Shown in pieces: positions 1 to 7,181 of a stretch of DNA of 8,643 nucleotides (within the stretch, counting starts at the first letter, position 1; every line of letters starts with the position of its first letter). Both the position numbers and the translations under genes were made by a program. The notes under the pieces were generated by a model. That model did no database searches. It was not told the DNA's origin and saw nothing but the letters and a program-made list of their open reading frames with translations. The DNA comes from JALZBL01 sp040004775 (GTDB lineage Bacteria; Actinomycetota; Actinomycetes; Mycobacteriales; Jatrophihabitantaceae). The stretch is taken from positions 1 to 8,643 of the forward strand of contig JBDUAD010000108.1 of assembly GCA_040004775.1 (NCBI GenBank). The letters run 5' to 3'.

Positions 1-52
1 GGGAGTACTGGGCGGGCAAGGTCGTGGTCGGCGCCGGATCGGTGGTCGTCAC
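1..52 (-). CDS. valS: N-terminal fragment, probable valyl-tRNA synthetase (partial, runs off the window)
   Basis: Only the first 17 codons are inside the window. Reading leftward from a GTG at 52-50 gives MTTTDPAPTTTLPAQYS, with G or C at the third position in 16 of 17 codons, as expected for a real gene here. From knowledge of the family, actinobacterial valyl-tRNA synthetases often begin with a short Thr/Pro-rich stretch followed by a 'LPxQYxP' segment, and valS commonly lies downstream of clpX in these genomes. ValS charges tRNA-Val in the cytoplasm. No clear Shine-Dalgarno precedes the GTG, but a -10-like TAGACT ends six bases before it, which suits a leaderless mRNA. The product call rests on very few residues. 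A competing reading of this stretch on the plus strand (3-152) has good codon bias only up to about base 50. Confidence 0.5.
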   Translation of the reverse strand, partial: MTTTDPAPTTTLPAQYS

Positions 53-58
53 TCCGCG

Positions 59-64
59 AGTCTA
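59..64 (-). promoter_or_regulatory. Putative -10 element (TAGACT) for the leftmost gene
   Basis: On the minus strand the hexamer TAGACT fits the actinobacterial TANNNT -10 pattern. It is followed by exactly six bases (CGCGGA) and then the GTG at 52. That spacing would put the transcription start on the G of the start codon, giving a leaderless transcript. No convincing -35 hexamer is visible. The element lies in the 62-bp gap after the regulator's stop codon. Confidence 0.45.
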
Positions 65-114
65 TGAAGCCCGCGCTAGGCCAAACTTTTCGCACACCGC
101 CGGGCCGAACCCGT

Positions 115-804
115 CTAGGACACGGCGGCGGATTTCTCCGGGACGACGGTGACGCCGATCAGGACGGACCGCGCGCCGGGCGGTGCGTCGGTGGTGTCGC
201 GCCGGGGCAGGGCCTCGACCGCCTCGATCAGGACTTGACCGACGGCCTGGGCCTCGGCCGGCGTAAGCATCACCGCGCTGGTGGTGATCACCGTGGCGTC
301 CTGCCAGTCGGTCTCGCCGGCCTGGTCGGCGAACCAGCCGAGAACGGCACCGCGCTGGCGTTCCAGCAGTCGCGAGACCAACAGTGTCGACGCCGCGGCC
401 GAGGCGGCGGGCTGGTCGGGGATGATCGCGAAGCCGCCGGGCGCGAGCTTCCACCGCCGCTCGCGACCGTCCGGCGACCCGGCCGGTGTGATGATCCCCC
501 AGCGGGCCAGGGAGCGCAGGTGGTAGCTCATTGCCGACGGACTCAGCCCGGCGATGGCCGCGCACTCGGTGGCGGTCAGCTCGCGGTGCTTGAGGAACTC
601 GTCCAGCACGGCCAGCCGGGCGGGGTGGGCCAGAGCCTTGATCGACGCCGGGTCACGAAGCACCACCCGCTCCGGCTTGGGATCACCCGACGCATCGCTG
701 GCCGCGGCGGGGTGCGACCGCTCAGCCGCAGGGGCTTGCGCAGAGCGACTCCCGCCCGCGGCGGGCGTCTCGGGATCGGCCGCGGGGGTGGCGTCGGCGG
801 CCAT
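115..804 (-). CDS. ArsR-family winged-helix transcriptional regulator
   Basis: The product is a 229-residue DNA-binding protein. Residues 1-45 are an Ala/Pro/Asp-rich, probably disordered tail. A winged helix-turn-helix follows at about 52-125, with the family-typical 'IKALAHPARLAVLDEF' start (from about 55) and a recognition helix 'SPSAMSYHLRSLARWGII' (88-105). The rest is a roughly 100-residue domain of unknown role. The metal-binding ELCVCDL motif of classical ArsR/SmtB sensors is absent ('ELTATECAAI' stands there), so metal sensing is unlikely. I chose the ATG at 804 over an in-frame GTG at 825 because a strong hairpin ends at base 826, directly against that GTG, while TACGCT sits seven bases before the ATG. 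It follows the acetate symporter gene in the same direction, so it may regulate monocarboxylate uptake, but that is inference. The DNA-binding fold is clear; the ligand and targets are unknown. Confidence 0.85.
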   Translation of the reverse strand: MAADATPAADPETPAAGGSRSAQAPAAERSHPAAASDASGDPKPERVVLRDPASIKALAHPARLAVLDEFLKHRELTATECAAIAGLSPSAMSYHLRSLARWGIITPAGSPDGRERRWKLAPGGFAIIPDQPAASAAASTLLVSRLLERQRGAVLGWFADQAGETDWQDATVITTSAVMLTPAEAQAVGQVLIEAVEALPRRDTTDAPPGARSVLIGVTVVPEKSAAVS

Positions 805-811
805 GCCGGGA

Positions 812-817
812 AGCGTA
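812..817 (-). promoter_or_regulatory. Putative -10 element (TACGCT) for a leaderless arsR-family transcript
   Basis: TACGCT on the minus strand matches TANNNT and is followed by seven bases (TCCCGGC) and then ATG at 804. This is the spacing expected if transcription begins at the A of the start codon. There is no Shine-Dalgarno sequence before this ATG. No good -35 is seen; the upstream stretch is the arm of a hairpin. Confidence 0.4.
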
Positions 818-825
818 GACGACAC

Positions 826-869
826 CGCGGACGGCGGACCGGGATATTCGCCCGGGTCCGCCGCCCGCG
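826..869 (-). terminator. Strong hairpin between actP and the ArsR-family gene, probable terminator
   Basis: The arms 826-843 (CGCGGACGGCGGACCGGG) and 851-869 (CCCGGGTCCGCCGCCCGCG) are complementary over 18 positions, with one bulged base and a seven-base loop (844-850). The single non-Watson-Crick position is a G-U pair in minus-strand RNA but an A-C mismatch in plus-strand RNA, which favours action in the actP transcript. The stem starts four bases after the actP stop codon. No U tract follows, which is common for actinobacterial terminators. It could instead protect or process the actP mRNA. Confidence 0.7.
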
Positions 870-873
870 TTCG

Positions 874-2514
874 TCACTGGGCGACGGCCTGCTCGGCTCC
901 GGCGCCGGTCAGGCTGCGGACCTCCATCTCGGCGAACTTCTCGTCATCGGAGCGCTCGCGCGAGGTGAGCGTGCCGATGATGCCGAGCAGGAAGGACAAC
1001 GGGATGCTGACCAGTCCCGGGTTGTCGAGCGGGAACCAGTGGAAGTCCACCGAAGGGTTCGTGAACATCGACAGACTCTTTCCGTCGGGACCGGCCGGCT
1101 TGCCCGAGACCACCGGGGAGAATGCGATGAGCACCAGACAGGAGATCAGCCCGCCGTAGATGCTGAACAGGGCACCTCGGGTGTTGAAGCGGCGCCAGAA
1201 CAGCGAGTACAGGATCGTCGGCAGATTGGCGCTGGCCGCGATGGCGAAGGCCAGGGCGACCAGGAAGGCGATGTTTTGCCCGTTGGCCAGGATGCCTCCG
1301 CAGATCGCCACCACCCCGATGACGACCACGGTGATCCGTGCGACCCGCACCTCGTCCTGGCTGCTGACCGTCCCGCGCTTGATGACGTTGTTGTAGACGT
1401 CGTGGGCGAAGGACGCGCTGGCGGTGATGGCCAGCCCGGCGACGACCGCCAGAATGGTCGCGAAGGCCACCGCGGCGATGACGCCGAGCAGGATCGTGCC
1501 GCCCAACTCGTAGGCCAGTAGCGGTGCAGCCGAGTTCGCCTTACCGGGCGAGCCCAGGATCTTCTGCGGACCGACCAGGGCGCCGGCGCCGAAGCCCAGG
1601 ACGAGCGTGAACAGGTAGAAGACCCCGATGAGCCAGATGGCCCAGACCACGCTGCGGCGTGCCTCCTGGGCCGAGGGCACCGTGTAGAAGCGCATGAGCA
1701 CGTGGGGCAGCCCGGCGGTGCCCAGCACCAGGGCGAGGCCCAGGGAGATGAAGTCCAGCTTCGTCGTCCCGGTCTTGCCGTACTGCTTGCCGGGGTCGAG
1801 CAGCGCCGCGCCGGTCTTGCCGCCCTTCTCGACCGCTCCGCCCATGACGTCGGACAGGTTGAACCCGTACTTGGCGAGTACCCACACCGTCATCACGCCG
1901 GCCCCGACGATCAGCAGTGACGCCTTGATGATCTGCACCCACGTGGTGCCCTTCATGCCGCCGATCAGCACGTAGGCGATCATGAGCACGCCGACCACGG
2001 CAATGACCACACCCTGACCGGACTTGCTGTCGATACCGAGCAGCAGCGCGACGAGGCCACCGGCGCCGGCCATCTGTGCCAGTAGGTAGAACAGCGACAC
2101 GACGAGGGTCGAGATGCCGGCGGCTGTGCGCACCGGCCGCTGACGCAGCCGGAAGGACAACACGTCGGCCATGGTGAAGCGTCCGGTGTTACGCAGCAGT
2201 TCGGCCACCAGCAACAGGGCGACCAACCATGCAACCAGGAAGCCGATCGAGAAGAGGAAACCGTCGTAGCCGTAGATGGCGATGGCGCCGGCGATACCCA
2301 GGAAGCTGGCGGCCGACAGGTAGTCACCGGCCAGGGCGACGCCGTTCTGCGGGCCGGTGAAGTTGCGACCGCCGGCGTAGAAGTCGGCCGCGCTGCTGTT
2401 GCGCCGCGAGACCCGGAAGACGATGGCCAGGGTGACAAGGACGAACACGGCGAAGATGGCGATGTTGACGGCCGGTTCGCCGACCGCGTTCGCGGCGACC
2501 ACGCGCGCACTCAC
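874..2514 (-). CDS. actP: ActP-type sodium/monocarboxylate (acetate) symporter
   Basis: This is a 546-residue inner-membrane transporter of the sodium:solute symporter (SSS) family; E. coli ActP is 549 residues. The first predicted membrane span (about residues 16-36, 'VNIAIFAVFVLVTLAIVFRV') leads into the family block DFYAGGRN...GPQNG...GDYLSAASFLG and then GYDG. Also present are 'TTWVQIIKA', 'GTAGLPHVLMRFYTV', 'FATILAVVAGLAITASASF' and 'NQNIAFLVALAFAIAASANL', all near matches to E. coli ActP. About 13 helices are expected. Family members take up acetate and related short monocarboxylates (actinobacterial MctC also pyruvate and propionate) with a cation. The start is the GTG at 2514, whose GTGA overlaps the DUF485 stop by four bases and so suggests translational coupling. 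A longer reading from 2601 lacks support because its extra 29 residues overlap the DUF485 gene. The exact substrate is not fixed by sequence. Confidence 0.95.
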   Translation of the reverse strand: MSARVVAANAVGEPAVNIAIFAVFVLVTLAIVFRVSRRNSSAADFYAGGRNFTGPQNGVALAGDYLSAASFLGIAGAIAIYGYDGFLFSIGFLVAWLVALLLVAELLRNTGRFTMADVLSFRLRQRPVRTAAGISTLVVSLFYLLAQMAGAGGLVALLLGIDSKSGQGVVIAVVGVLMIAYVLIGGMKGTTWVQIIKASLLIVGAGVMTVWVLAKYGFNLSDVMGGAVEKGGKTGAALLDPGKQYGKTGTTKLDFISLGLALVLGTAGLPHVLMRFYTVPSAQEARRSVVWAIWLIGVFYLFTLVLGFGAGALVGPQKILGSPGKANSAAPLLAYELGGTILLGVIAAVAFATILAVVAGLAITASASFAHDVYNNVIKRGTVSSQDEVRVARITVVVIGVVAICGGILANGQNIAFLVALAFAIAASANLPTILYSLFWRRFNTRGALFSIYGGLISCLVLIAFSPVVSGKPAGPDGKSLSMFTNPSVDFHWFPLDNPGLVSIPLSFLLGIIGTLTSRERSDDEKFAEMEVRSLTGAGAEQAVAQ

Positions 2515-2903
2515 CGGGGCCGCCGATCGACGTTGAGGCTGTGCGACGACACCCGTTCGGACAGTTCGGCAGCCCGGCCGTCGAAGACCCGGTCGGCCCA
2601 ACGGGCGTAGGCCATCGTGATGGCGAAGGTGGAGACGAACTGCAGCAGGCCGAACACGATTCCCACGTGGACGTTGCCGAACACCTTCTTACCCATGAAG
2701 TCGGTGGCGTAGTTCGACAGCAGGACGTAGAGGAAGTACCAGGTCAGGAACAGCGCGGTCATCGGAAACACGAAGCGGCGGAACACCCGTCGTAGCGCGG
2801 CGAAGTCCGGGCTCTCGGCGACGGCGACGTAGCCGTCGGCGTATTCGTGGCGTTCTCCCGCGGCCGGGGCCGCGGGTCTGGGGTCTGGATCGGTTGCGGT
2901 CAC
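2511..2903 (-). CDS. DUF485 family small membrane protein (YjcH-like)
   Basis: The protein has 130 residues, with a hydrophilic N terminus (1-44) and two membrane spans at about 45-63 ('VFPMTALFLTWYFLYVLLS') and 78-99 ('VHVGIVFGLLQFVSTFAITMAY'). The short linker between them and the trailing 'ARWAD' are typical of DUF485, the family of E. coli YjcH, which is encoded directly before actP. Members are thought to assist the symporter, but no biochemical role is established to my knowledge. I placed the start at the GTG at 2903 because GAGGAG lies seven bases upstream and the conserved region falls entirely within this version; a longer reading from 3080 would extend into the divergent intergenic region. 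Its stop overlaps the actP start (GTGA), so the two genes form an operon. Confidence 0.9.
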   Translation of the reverse strand: MTATDPDPRPAAPAAGERHEYADGYVAVAESPDFAALRRVFRRFVFPMTALFLTWYFLYVLLSNYATDFMGKKVFGNVHVGIVFGLLQFVSTFAITMAYARWADRVFDGRAAELSERVSSHSLNVDRRPR

Positions 2904-2910
2904 GCGAGCT

Positions 2911-2916
2911 CTCCTC
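2911..2916 (-). promoter_or_regulatory. Shine-Dalgarno (GAGGAG) that fixes the DUF485 start
   Basis: On the minus strand GAGGAG is followed by seven bases (AGCTCGC) and the GTG at 2903. It lies in a 12-bp palindrome, CTCCTCGAGGAG (2911-2922), so the ribosome site could pair with the sequence just upstream of it. Confidence 0.65.
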
Positions 2917-2954
2917 GAGGAGGTGGGGGCGACCCGGTAAAACAGGTCATAGCG

Positions 2955-2978
2955 ACCGTAGGCGGTGGAACCGTTTCC
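2955..2978 (-). promoter_or_regulatory. Possible promoter and operator of the DUF485-actP operon
   Basis: The 165-bp divergent gap between DUF485 and the GNAT gene holds a TANNNT hexamer (TACGGT, minus strand, 2955-2960). Next to it is an interrupted dyad, GGAA-ACGG-TTCC (2967-2978), in the place where a spacer or operator would lie. A weak TTCTCC stands about 18 bases upstream of the hexamer. These are short signals and the assignment is tentative. I see no good promoter for the GNAT gene in the same gap. Confidence 0.25.
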
Positions 2979-3068
2979 GGAGAACGAGTCGCGTCGGGCC
3001 GGTGGCCAGGAGCCGCCACGCGGAAATACCCGGCTGCACGGCCGAGACGGGGCTGGGATCCTCGGACG

Positions 3069-3884
3069 GTGGAGCTGCACCTACCGACCGATCCCCGCGA
3101 GATGCACGACGCGATCGCCGGCGCGGTTATGGCCGATCCGGTGGCCAACACCCTGCTCGGCTCCATGCTGGACGGCCCCGTCGAGCGGCTCTGGTGCGCC
3201 ATGGACCCGGACCGTCCCGGCGTGCTCGCCGTGCGGTCGGCAGCGAGGTTCCCCGTGGTCCTCACCCCCGGCTGGACGCCGGCCGATGCGCCGGCGCTGG
3301 CCGAGGTGATCAGCGAGGTACCGGCCCTGCGGGCGGTGAGCGGAGGGGTCGAAGTGGTGGAAGCGGTGGCCGACGCGGTCGCCCAGCGGACCGGGCGCGA
3401 CGTCAGCGACCGACTGGCCGAGCGACTGTTCCGCCTGGATAGCCTGGACGAGCCACGGGGGATTCCGGGGTGGAGCCGGACAACCGGCCCGCGCGACCGG
3501 GCTCTACTGAACGAGTGGATCGTCGCCTTCACCCAGGAGGTCCATGCCCCCCAGGCGGATCCGCGGATCATCGTCGACCGCCTGATCGAGAACGAGTCAC
3601 CGCTGGGCCGGCTGTGGCTCGATTCGTCGGGGCGGCCCGTGGCGCTTGCTGCCCGCCGGGCCGCCTCGGGGGGCTGCGCGCGCGTAGGACCGGTATTCAC
3701 CTCGCCGGCCGAACGCGGCCACGGTTACGCCGCCGCGGTCACCGCTGCGGTCACGCGGGAGATCCTCGAAGGGGGCGCAGTCGCGGTGCTGTTCACCGAC
3801 GCCTCCGATCCCGGGCCGAACCGGCTGTACCAACGGTTGGGCTACCGCCCGGTGCGCGACCTGGCCCAGATCTTCCTCACCTGA
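3069..3884 (+). CDS. GNAT-family N-acetyltransferase
   Basis: This is a 271-residue protein, the only plus-strand gene in the window. The C-terminal part shows the GNAT fold. The acetyl-CoA-binding motif A is 'VGPVFTSPAERGHGYA' (206-221, with R216-G-H-G219 as the phosphate-binding turn), followed by the amphipathic helix 'AAVTAAVTREIL'. Then come 'VLFTDASDPGPNRLYQRLGY' (motif B, N251, Y254, LGY) and a final strand 'RDLAQIFL'. The first ~130 residues are less recognisable and may be a degenerate second GNAT-like half, as in many actinobacterial members of this length. The GTG at 3069 begins 'MELHLPTDP'; it has only a weak GGGA ten bases upstream. An upstream ATG at 2847 would add 74 low-quality residues that run over the DUF485 gene. 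It converges on clpX and diverges from the actP operon. Substrate unknown. Confidence 0.85.
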   Translation: MELHLPTDPREMHDAIAGAVMADPVANTLLGSMLDGPVERLWCAMDPDRPGVLAVRSAARFPVVLTPGWTPADAPALAEVISEVPALRAVSGGVEVVEAVADAVAQRTGRDVSDRLAERLFRLDSLDEPRGIPGWSRTTGPRDRALLNEWIVAFTQEVHAPQADPRIIVDRLIENESPLGRLWLDSSGRPVALAARRAASGGCARVGPVFTSPAERGHGYAAAVTAAVTREILEGGAVAVLFTDASDPGPNRLYQRLGYRPVRDLAQIFLT

Positions 3885-3975
3885 TCGCGCTCAGCCGGCA
3901 GAATCGTCAGCTCGGTCGTCTGGCTGGTCCGCGGGTTCCCCGGCGGGTTCTGCGGGAAAGGTTGGCTCTCCAGTA

Positions 3976-4004
3976 GTTGGCCCGGTCCGCTGCCACGGGC
4001 CAAC
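3976..4004. terminator. Perfect 9-bp inverted repeat between convergent genes, probable bidirectional terminator
   Basis: GTTGGCCCG (3976-3984) and CGGGCCAAC (3996-4004) are exact reverse complements separated by 11 bases. The structure lies 91 bases after the GNAT stop and 143 bases after the clpX stop, so it can serve transcripts from both sides. No U-rich run follows on either strand. Confidence 0.55.
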
Positions 4005-4033
4005 GTTGAAACCTCGGCGCCACACCGGCGCAC

Positions 4034-4048
4034 GGCAGACCATCTGCC
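4034..4048. repeat. Small hairpin in the GNAT-clpX intergenic region
   Basis: GGCAGA (4034-4039) and TCTGCC (4043-4048) form a perfect six-base stem with a three-base loop. It lies between the larger 9-bp dyad and the tandem repeats, and might add to termination of clpX transcripts. It is short enough to be chance. Confidence 0.3.
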
Positions 4049-4054
4049 TCAATG

Positions 4055-4147
4055 GCGCGCCCGGACCGGACGGATCAGGCGACTTCTTGGACGCCCGGGG
4101 ATGGGACCGACCCGGCCGACTTCTCGCGCGCCCGCGAACCGGGCCGA

Positions 4148-4167
<20 letters not shown>
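4055..4167. repeat. Degenerate 37-bp tandem repeat including the clpX 3' end
   Basis: The core GACTTCT recurs at 4081, 4118 and 4155, exactly 37 bases apart. The 17-base GGCCGACTTCTCGCGCG is identical at 4114-4130 and 4151-4167. The stretch 4055-4087 also resembles 4126-4161 over about 33 bases, including GATCAGGC before the core. Units 4081-4117 and 4118-4154 match at 27 of 37 positions. The rightmost copy covers the last codons and stop of clpX (minus strand ...E-K-S-A-stop), so the others look like decayed duplications of the gene's 3' end. Because 37 is not a multiple of three, the copies do not extend the reading frame. Confidence 0.65.
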
Positions 4168-5434
<1,267 letters not shown>

Positions 5435-5600
5435 GCGTGATCTCTCCTTCTCACCGGTACGGCGAACCGCAGGGCGGCGGCTGGGCGACGACGACGGCCG
5501 ACGCGGGCGAGAGCACGCGCAGGTGTGGGCGGACCGAGGAACCGAACAGGCAAACCGTACCCCGATTCACCCGGGCAAGCGCCGGTTATTCGCGCTTCTC

Positions 5601-5670
5601 GGCGCGCCGCGGCCGGAAGAATGCGGCGTGCCGCGCAGTGAGGATTTGGCCCGCCGCGGCCGGGAGAAGG
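5601..5670. repeat. GC-rich direct repeat in the clpP2-clpX gap
   Basis: Bases 5601-5623 and 5648-5670 match at 20 of 23 positions, around the shared CGCCGCGGCCGG, with a 47-base period. A short dyad, GCGGC-GT-GCCGC (5623-5634), lies between them. The right copy forms one arm of the clpP2 hairpin, so the left copy might offer an alternative pairing partner. No coding sequence is evident in this 260-bp gap. Confidence 0.5.
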
Positions 5671-5685
5671 CCGGCGCCGGCGGGC
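5649..5685 (-). terminator. Hairpin after clpP2, possible terminator or attenuating structure
   Basis: The outer stem is GCCCGCCG (5649-5656) with CGGCGGGC (5678-5685). The inner stem is CGGCC (5657-5661) with GGCCG (5669-5673). A four-base bulge, GCGC, sits in one arm and the loop has seven bases. It begins about ten bases after the clpP2 stop codon and is not followed by a U tract. It could end part of the tig-clpP1P2 transcription before clpX. Confidence 0.5.
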
Positions 5686-5694
5686 TGGGCGCGA

Positions 5695-6357
5695 TCAGTC
5701 GTCGGCGACCTTTCGGGTGGAGATGACCTCGTCGATAAGCCCGTAGGCCTTGGCCTGCTCGGCGGTGAAGATCTTGTCCCGCTCGACGTCGTTGCGGACG
5801 GTTTCGACGCTCTGGCCGCTGTGGCGGGCCAGGATCTCCTCCATCAGGTCGCGCATCCGCTGGATCTCGCGGGCCTGGATGTCCAGGTCGGAGATCTGCT
5901 GAGCGCCCTCGGTACCTCCGGAGGGCTGGTGGATCAACACGCGGGAGTTCTGCAGCGCGAACCGCTTGCCCTTGGTTCCGGCGCTGAGCAGGACGGCAGC
6001 GGCCGAGGCGGCCTGGCCCATGCAGTAGGTCTGGATCTGCGGGCGCACGAACTGCATTGTGTCGTAGATCGCGGTCAGCGCCGTGAACGAGCCACCCGGG
6101 GAGTTGATGTAGATCAGGATGTCCCGGTCGGGATCGATCGACTCGAGCACCACGAGCTGGGCGATGACGTCGTTGGCCACCACGTCGTCGATCGGGGCGG
6201 CCAGGAAGATGATCCGCTCTTCGAACAGCTTGTTGTAGGGGTTGGACTCCTTGACCCCGTAGTTCGTCCGCTCGACGAAGGACGGGAGGACGTAGCGCGC
6301 GGAGGGCACGTGCAGGCCCGCGGAGGTGACCTGCGAGCCGGAGGACGGCTGGTTCAT
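5695..6357 (-). CDS. clpP2: ATP-dependent Clp protease proteolytic subunit ClpP2
   Basis: This 220-residue serine peptidase subunit forms one ring of the mixed ClpP1P2 tetradecamer that degrades proteins delivered by ClpX or ClpC. The catalytic triad is visible: S118 in 'MGQAASAAA', H143 in 'VLIHQP' and D194 in 'VERDK'. 'YINSPGGS' (83-90) and the helix 'SDLDIQAREIQRMRDLM' are family hallmarks. The N-terminal segment 'RYVLPSFVERTNYGVKESNPYNKLFEERIIFL', starting at R21, closely follows mycobacterial ClpP2 rather than ClpP1, hence the assignment; residues 1-20 are likely part of a propeptide. The ATG at 6357 has only a weak AAGGA about 12 bases upstream. It lies 31 bases after clpP1, so the two are co-transcribed. 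Confidence 0.97.
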   Translation of the reverse strand: MNQPSSGSQVTSAGLHVPSARYVLPSFVERTNYGVKESNPYNKLFEERIIFLAAPIDDVVANDVIAQLVVLESIDPDRDILIYINSPGGSFTALTAIYDTMQFVRPQIQTYCMGQAASAAAVLLSAGTKGKRFALQNSRVLIHQPSGGTEGAQQISDLDIQAREIQRMRDLMEEILARHSGQSVETVRNDVERDKIFTAEQAKAYGLIDEVISTRKVADD

Positions 6358-6388
6358 GTCGGTGGTGATCCTTGTCTGCTCTACCGGA

Positions 6389-7027
6389 CTATTCGGCCGG
6401 GGTGACGCCGCCGGGGACCTGGCTGGCCCGGGTGACGATGTGGTCCACGAAGCCGTAGTCCAGCGCCTCGGCCGCGGTGAACCAACGGTCCCGGTCGCCG
6501 TCGAGGATGACCTTGTCGACCGGCTGGCCGGTGTGCTGCGAGGTGATCTCGGCCATCTCCTGCTTGGTCAGGTTCCACTGCTCGGCCTGGATCTTGATGT
6601 CCGAGGCGGTACCGCCCAGGCCGGCGGAGCCCTGGTGCATGAGCACCCGGGCGTGGGGCAGGGCGTAGCGCTTGCCCCGGGTGCCCGCCGAGAGAAGGAA
6701 CTGGCCCATCGAGGCAGCCAGGCCCATGGCCCAGGTCGAGACGTCGCAATCTATGAGCTCCATCGTGTCGAAGATGGCCATGCCGGCCGTGACCGAGCCG
6801 CCCGGGGAGTTGATGTAGAGGTTGATGTCGCGCTTGGGGTCCTCGGCCGAGAGCAGGAGCAGCTGAGCGCAGATCTGGTTGGCGATCGTGTCGTCGACCG
6901 GCTGGCCCAGGAAGATGATCCGCTCGCGCAGCAGGCGGTCGTAGACCGAATCGTTGAGGTTCATGCCGGCACCGGAGGCGCGGTTCTCCATCACGCGCAA
7001 CGGCTCTGCCGGGTGGTACAGGCTCAT
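6389..7027 (-). CDS. clpP1: ATP-dependent Clp protease proteolytic subunit ClpP1
   Basis: This 212-residue partner of ClpP2 has the triad S106 in 'MGLAASMG', H131 in 'VLMHQ' and D180 in 'DRDRWF'. 'YINSPGGSVTAGMAI' (71-85) lines the active site, and 'RDRWFTAAEALDYGFVDHI' near the C terminus is typical of actinobacterial ClpP1. In mycobacteria both subunits are needed for an active enzyme; the intact triads in both genes here fit that. I chose the ATG at 7027 because GAGGAG stands six bases before it. An upstream ATG at 7153 would add 42 residues of non-conserved sequence across the probable promoter. The roughly 20 residues before 'MNLNDSVYDRLL' may include a cleaved propeptide. First of the clpP pair, 160 bases after tig, and probably ClgR-controlled. 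Confidence 0.97.
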   Translation of the reverse strand: MSLYHPAEPLRVMENRASGAGMNLNDSVYDRLLRERIIFLGQPVDDTIANQICAQLLLLSAEDPKRDINLYINSPGGSVTAGMAIFDTMELIDCDVSTWAMGLAASMGQFLLSAGTRGKRYALPHARVLMHQGSAGLGGTASDIKIQAEQWNLTKQEMAEITSQHTGQPVDKVILDGDRDRWFTAAEALDYGFVDHIVTRASQVPGGVTPAE

Positions 7028-7112
7028 CGTGAGCTCCTCGCCGGGGACGGGACGCGCCGGCGGCGGGCCGGGCGATCGGGGTGGTGCGGGGTCGTTGCAT
7101 CTGGTGTTGTAC

Positions 7113-7129
7113 ACAGCAGCTTGTGCTGT
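7113..7129. promoter_or_regulatory. Inverted repeat in the clpP1 upstream region
   Basis: ACAGCA (7113-7118) and TGCTGT (7124-7129) form a six-base dyad with a five-base spacer. Flanking GTAC bases on both sides extend the symmetry imperfectly. This AT-richer patch is about 90 bases upstream of the clpP1 ATG, in the right place for an operator or a leader hairpin. I do not recognise it as the site of a known regulator. The -10 of clpP1 is unclear; TAGTGT (minus strand, 7137-7142) fits TANNNT but has no -35 partner. Confidence 0.35.
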
Positions 7130-7181
7130 ACGTCCGACACTAACGCCGCGCATCGGGGCCCGGCTTCCCCGCCGTGGCCTC

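Noticed and set aside
64..1521. Long open frame on the plus strand (485 codons) opposite the regulator and actP
   Set aside because: Antisense frames stay open in high-GC genes with strong GC3. The translation is Gly/Arg/Asp-rich with no recognisable domain, while the opposite strand codes for clear ArsR and ActP proteins.
2515..2601. 29-residue N-terminal extension of ActP
   Set aside because: It overlaps the C-terminal part of the DUF485 gene and does not look like a transporter N terminus. The GTGA overlap at 2514-2511 is a better start.
3558..3569. 12-bp palindrome GATCCGCGGATC in the GNAT gene, and similarly GGCGGTACCGCC at 6605-6616 in clpP1
   Set aside because: They are short, GC-rich and inside ordinary codons, and not unusual for this composition.
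3842..4033. 63-codon minus-strand frame in the GNAT-clpX gap
   Set aside because: It overlaps the GNAT 3' end and the terminator dyad, has no ribosome site, and its translation shows no known features.
5545..5575. Possible SigR/SigH-type promoter (TGAAT-N17-GTT, minus strand) upstream of clpX
   Set aside because: As I recall the consensus (GGAAT-N18-GTT), the first G and the spacer length both differ. Short motifs like this arise easily by chance.
7028..7153. 42-residue N-terminal extension of ClpP1
   Set aside because: There is no family support, it covers the probable control region, and a good GAGGAG precedes the ATG at 7027.
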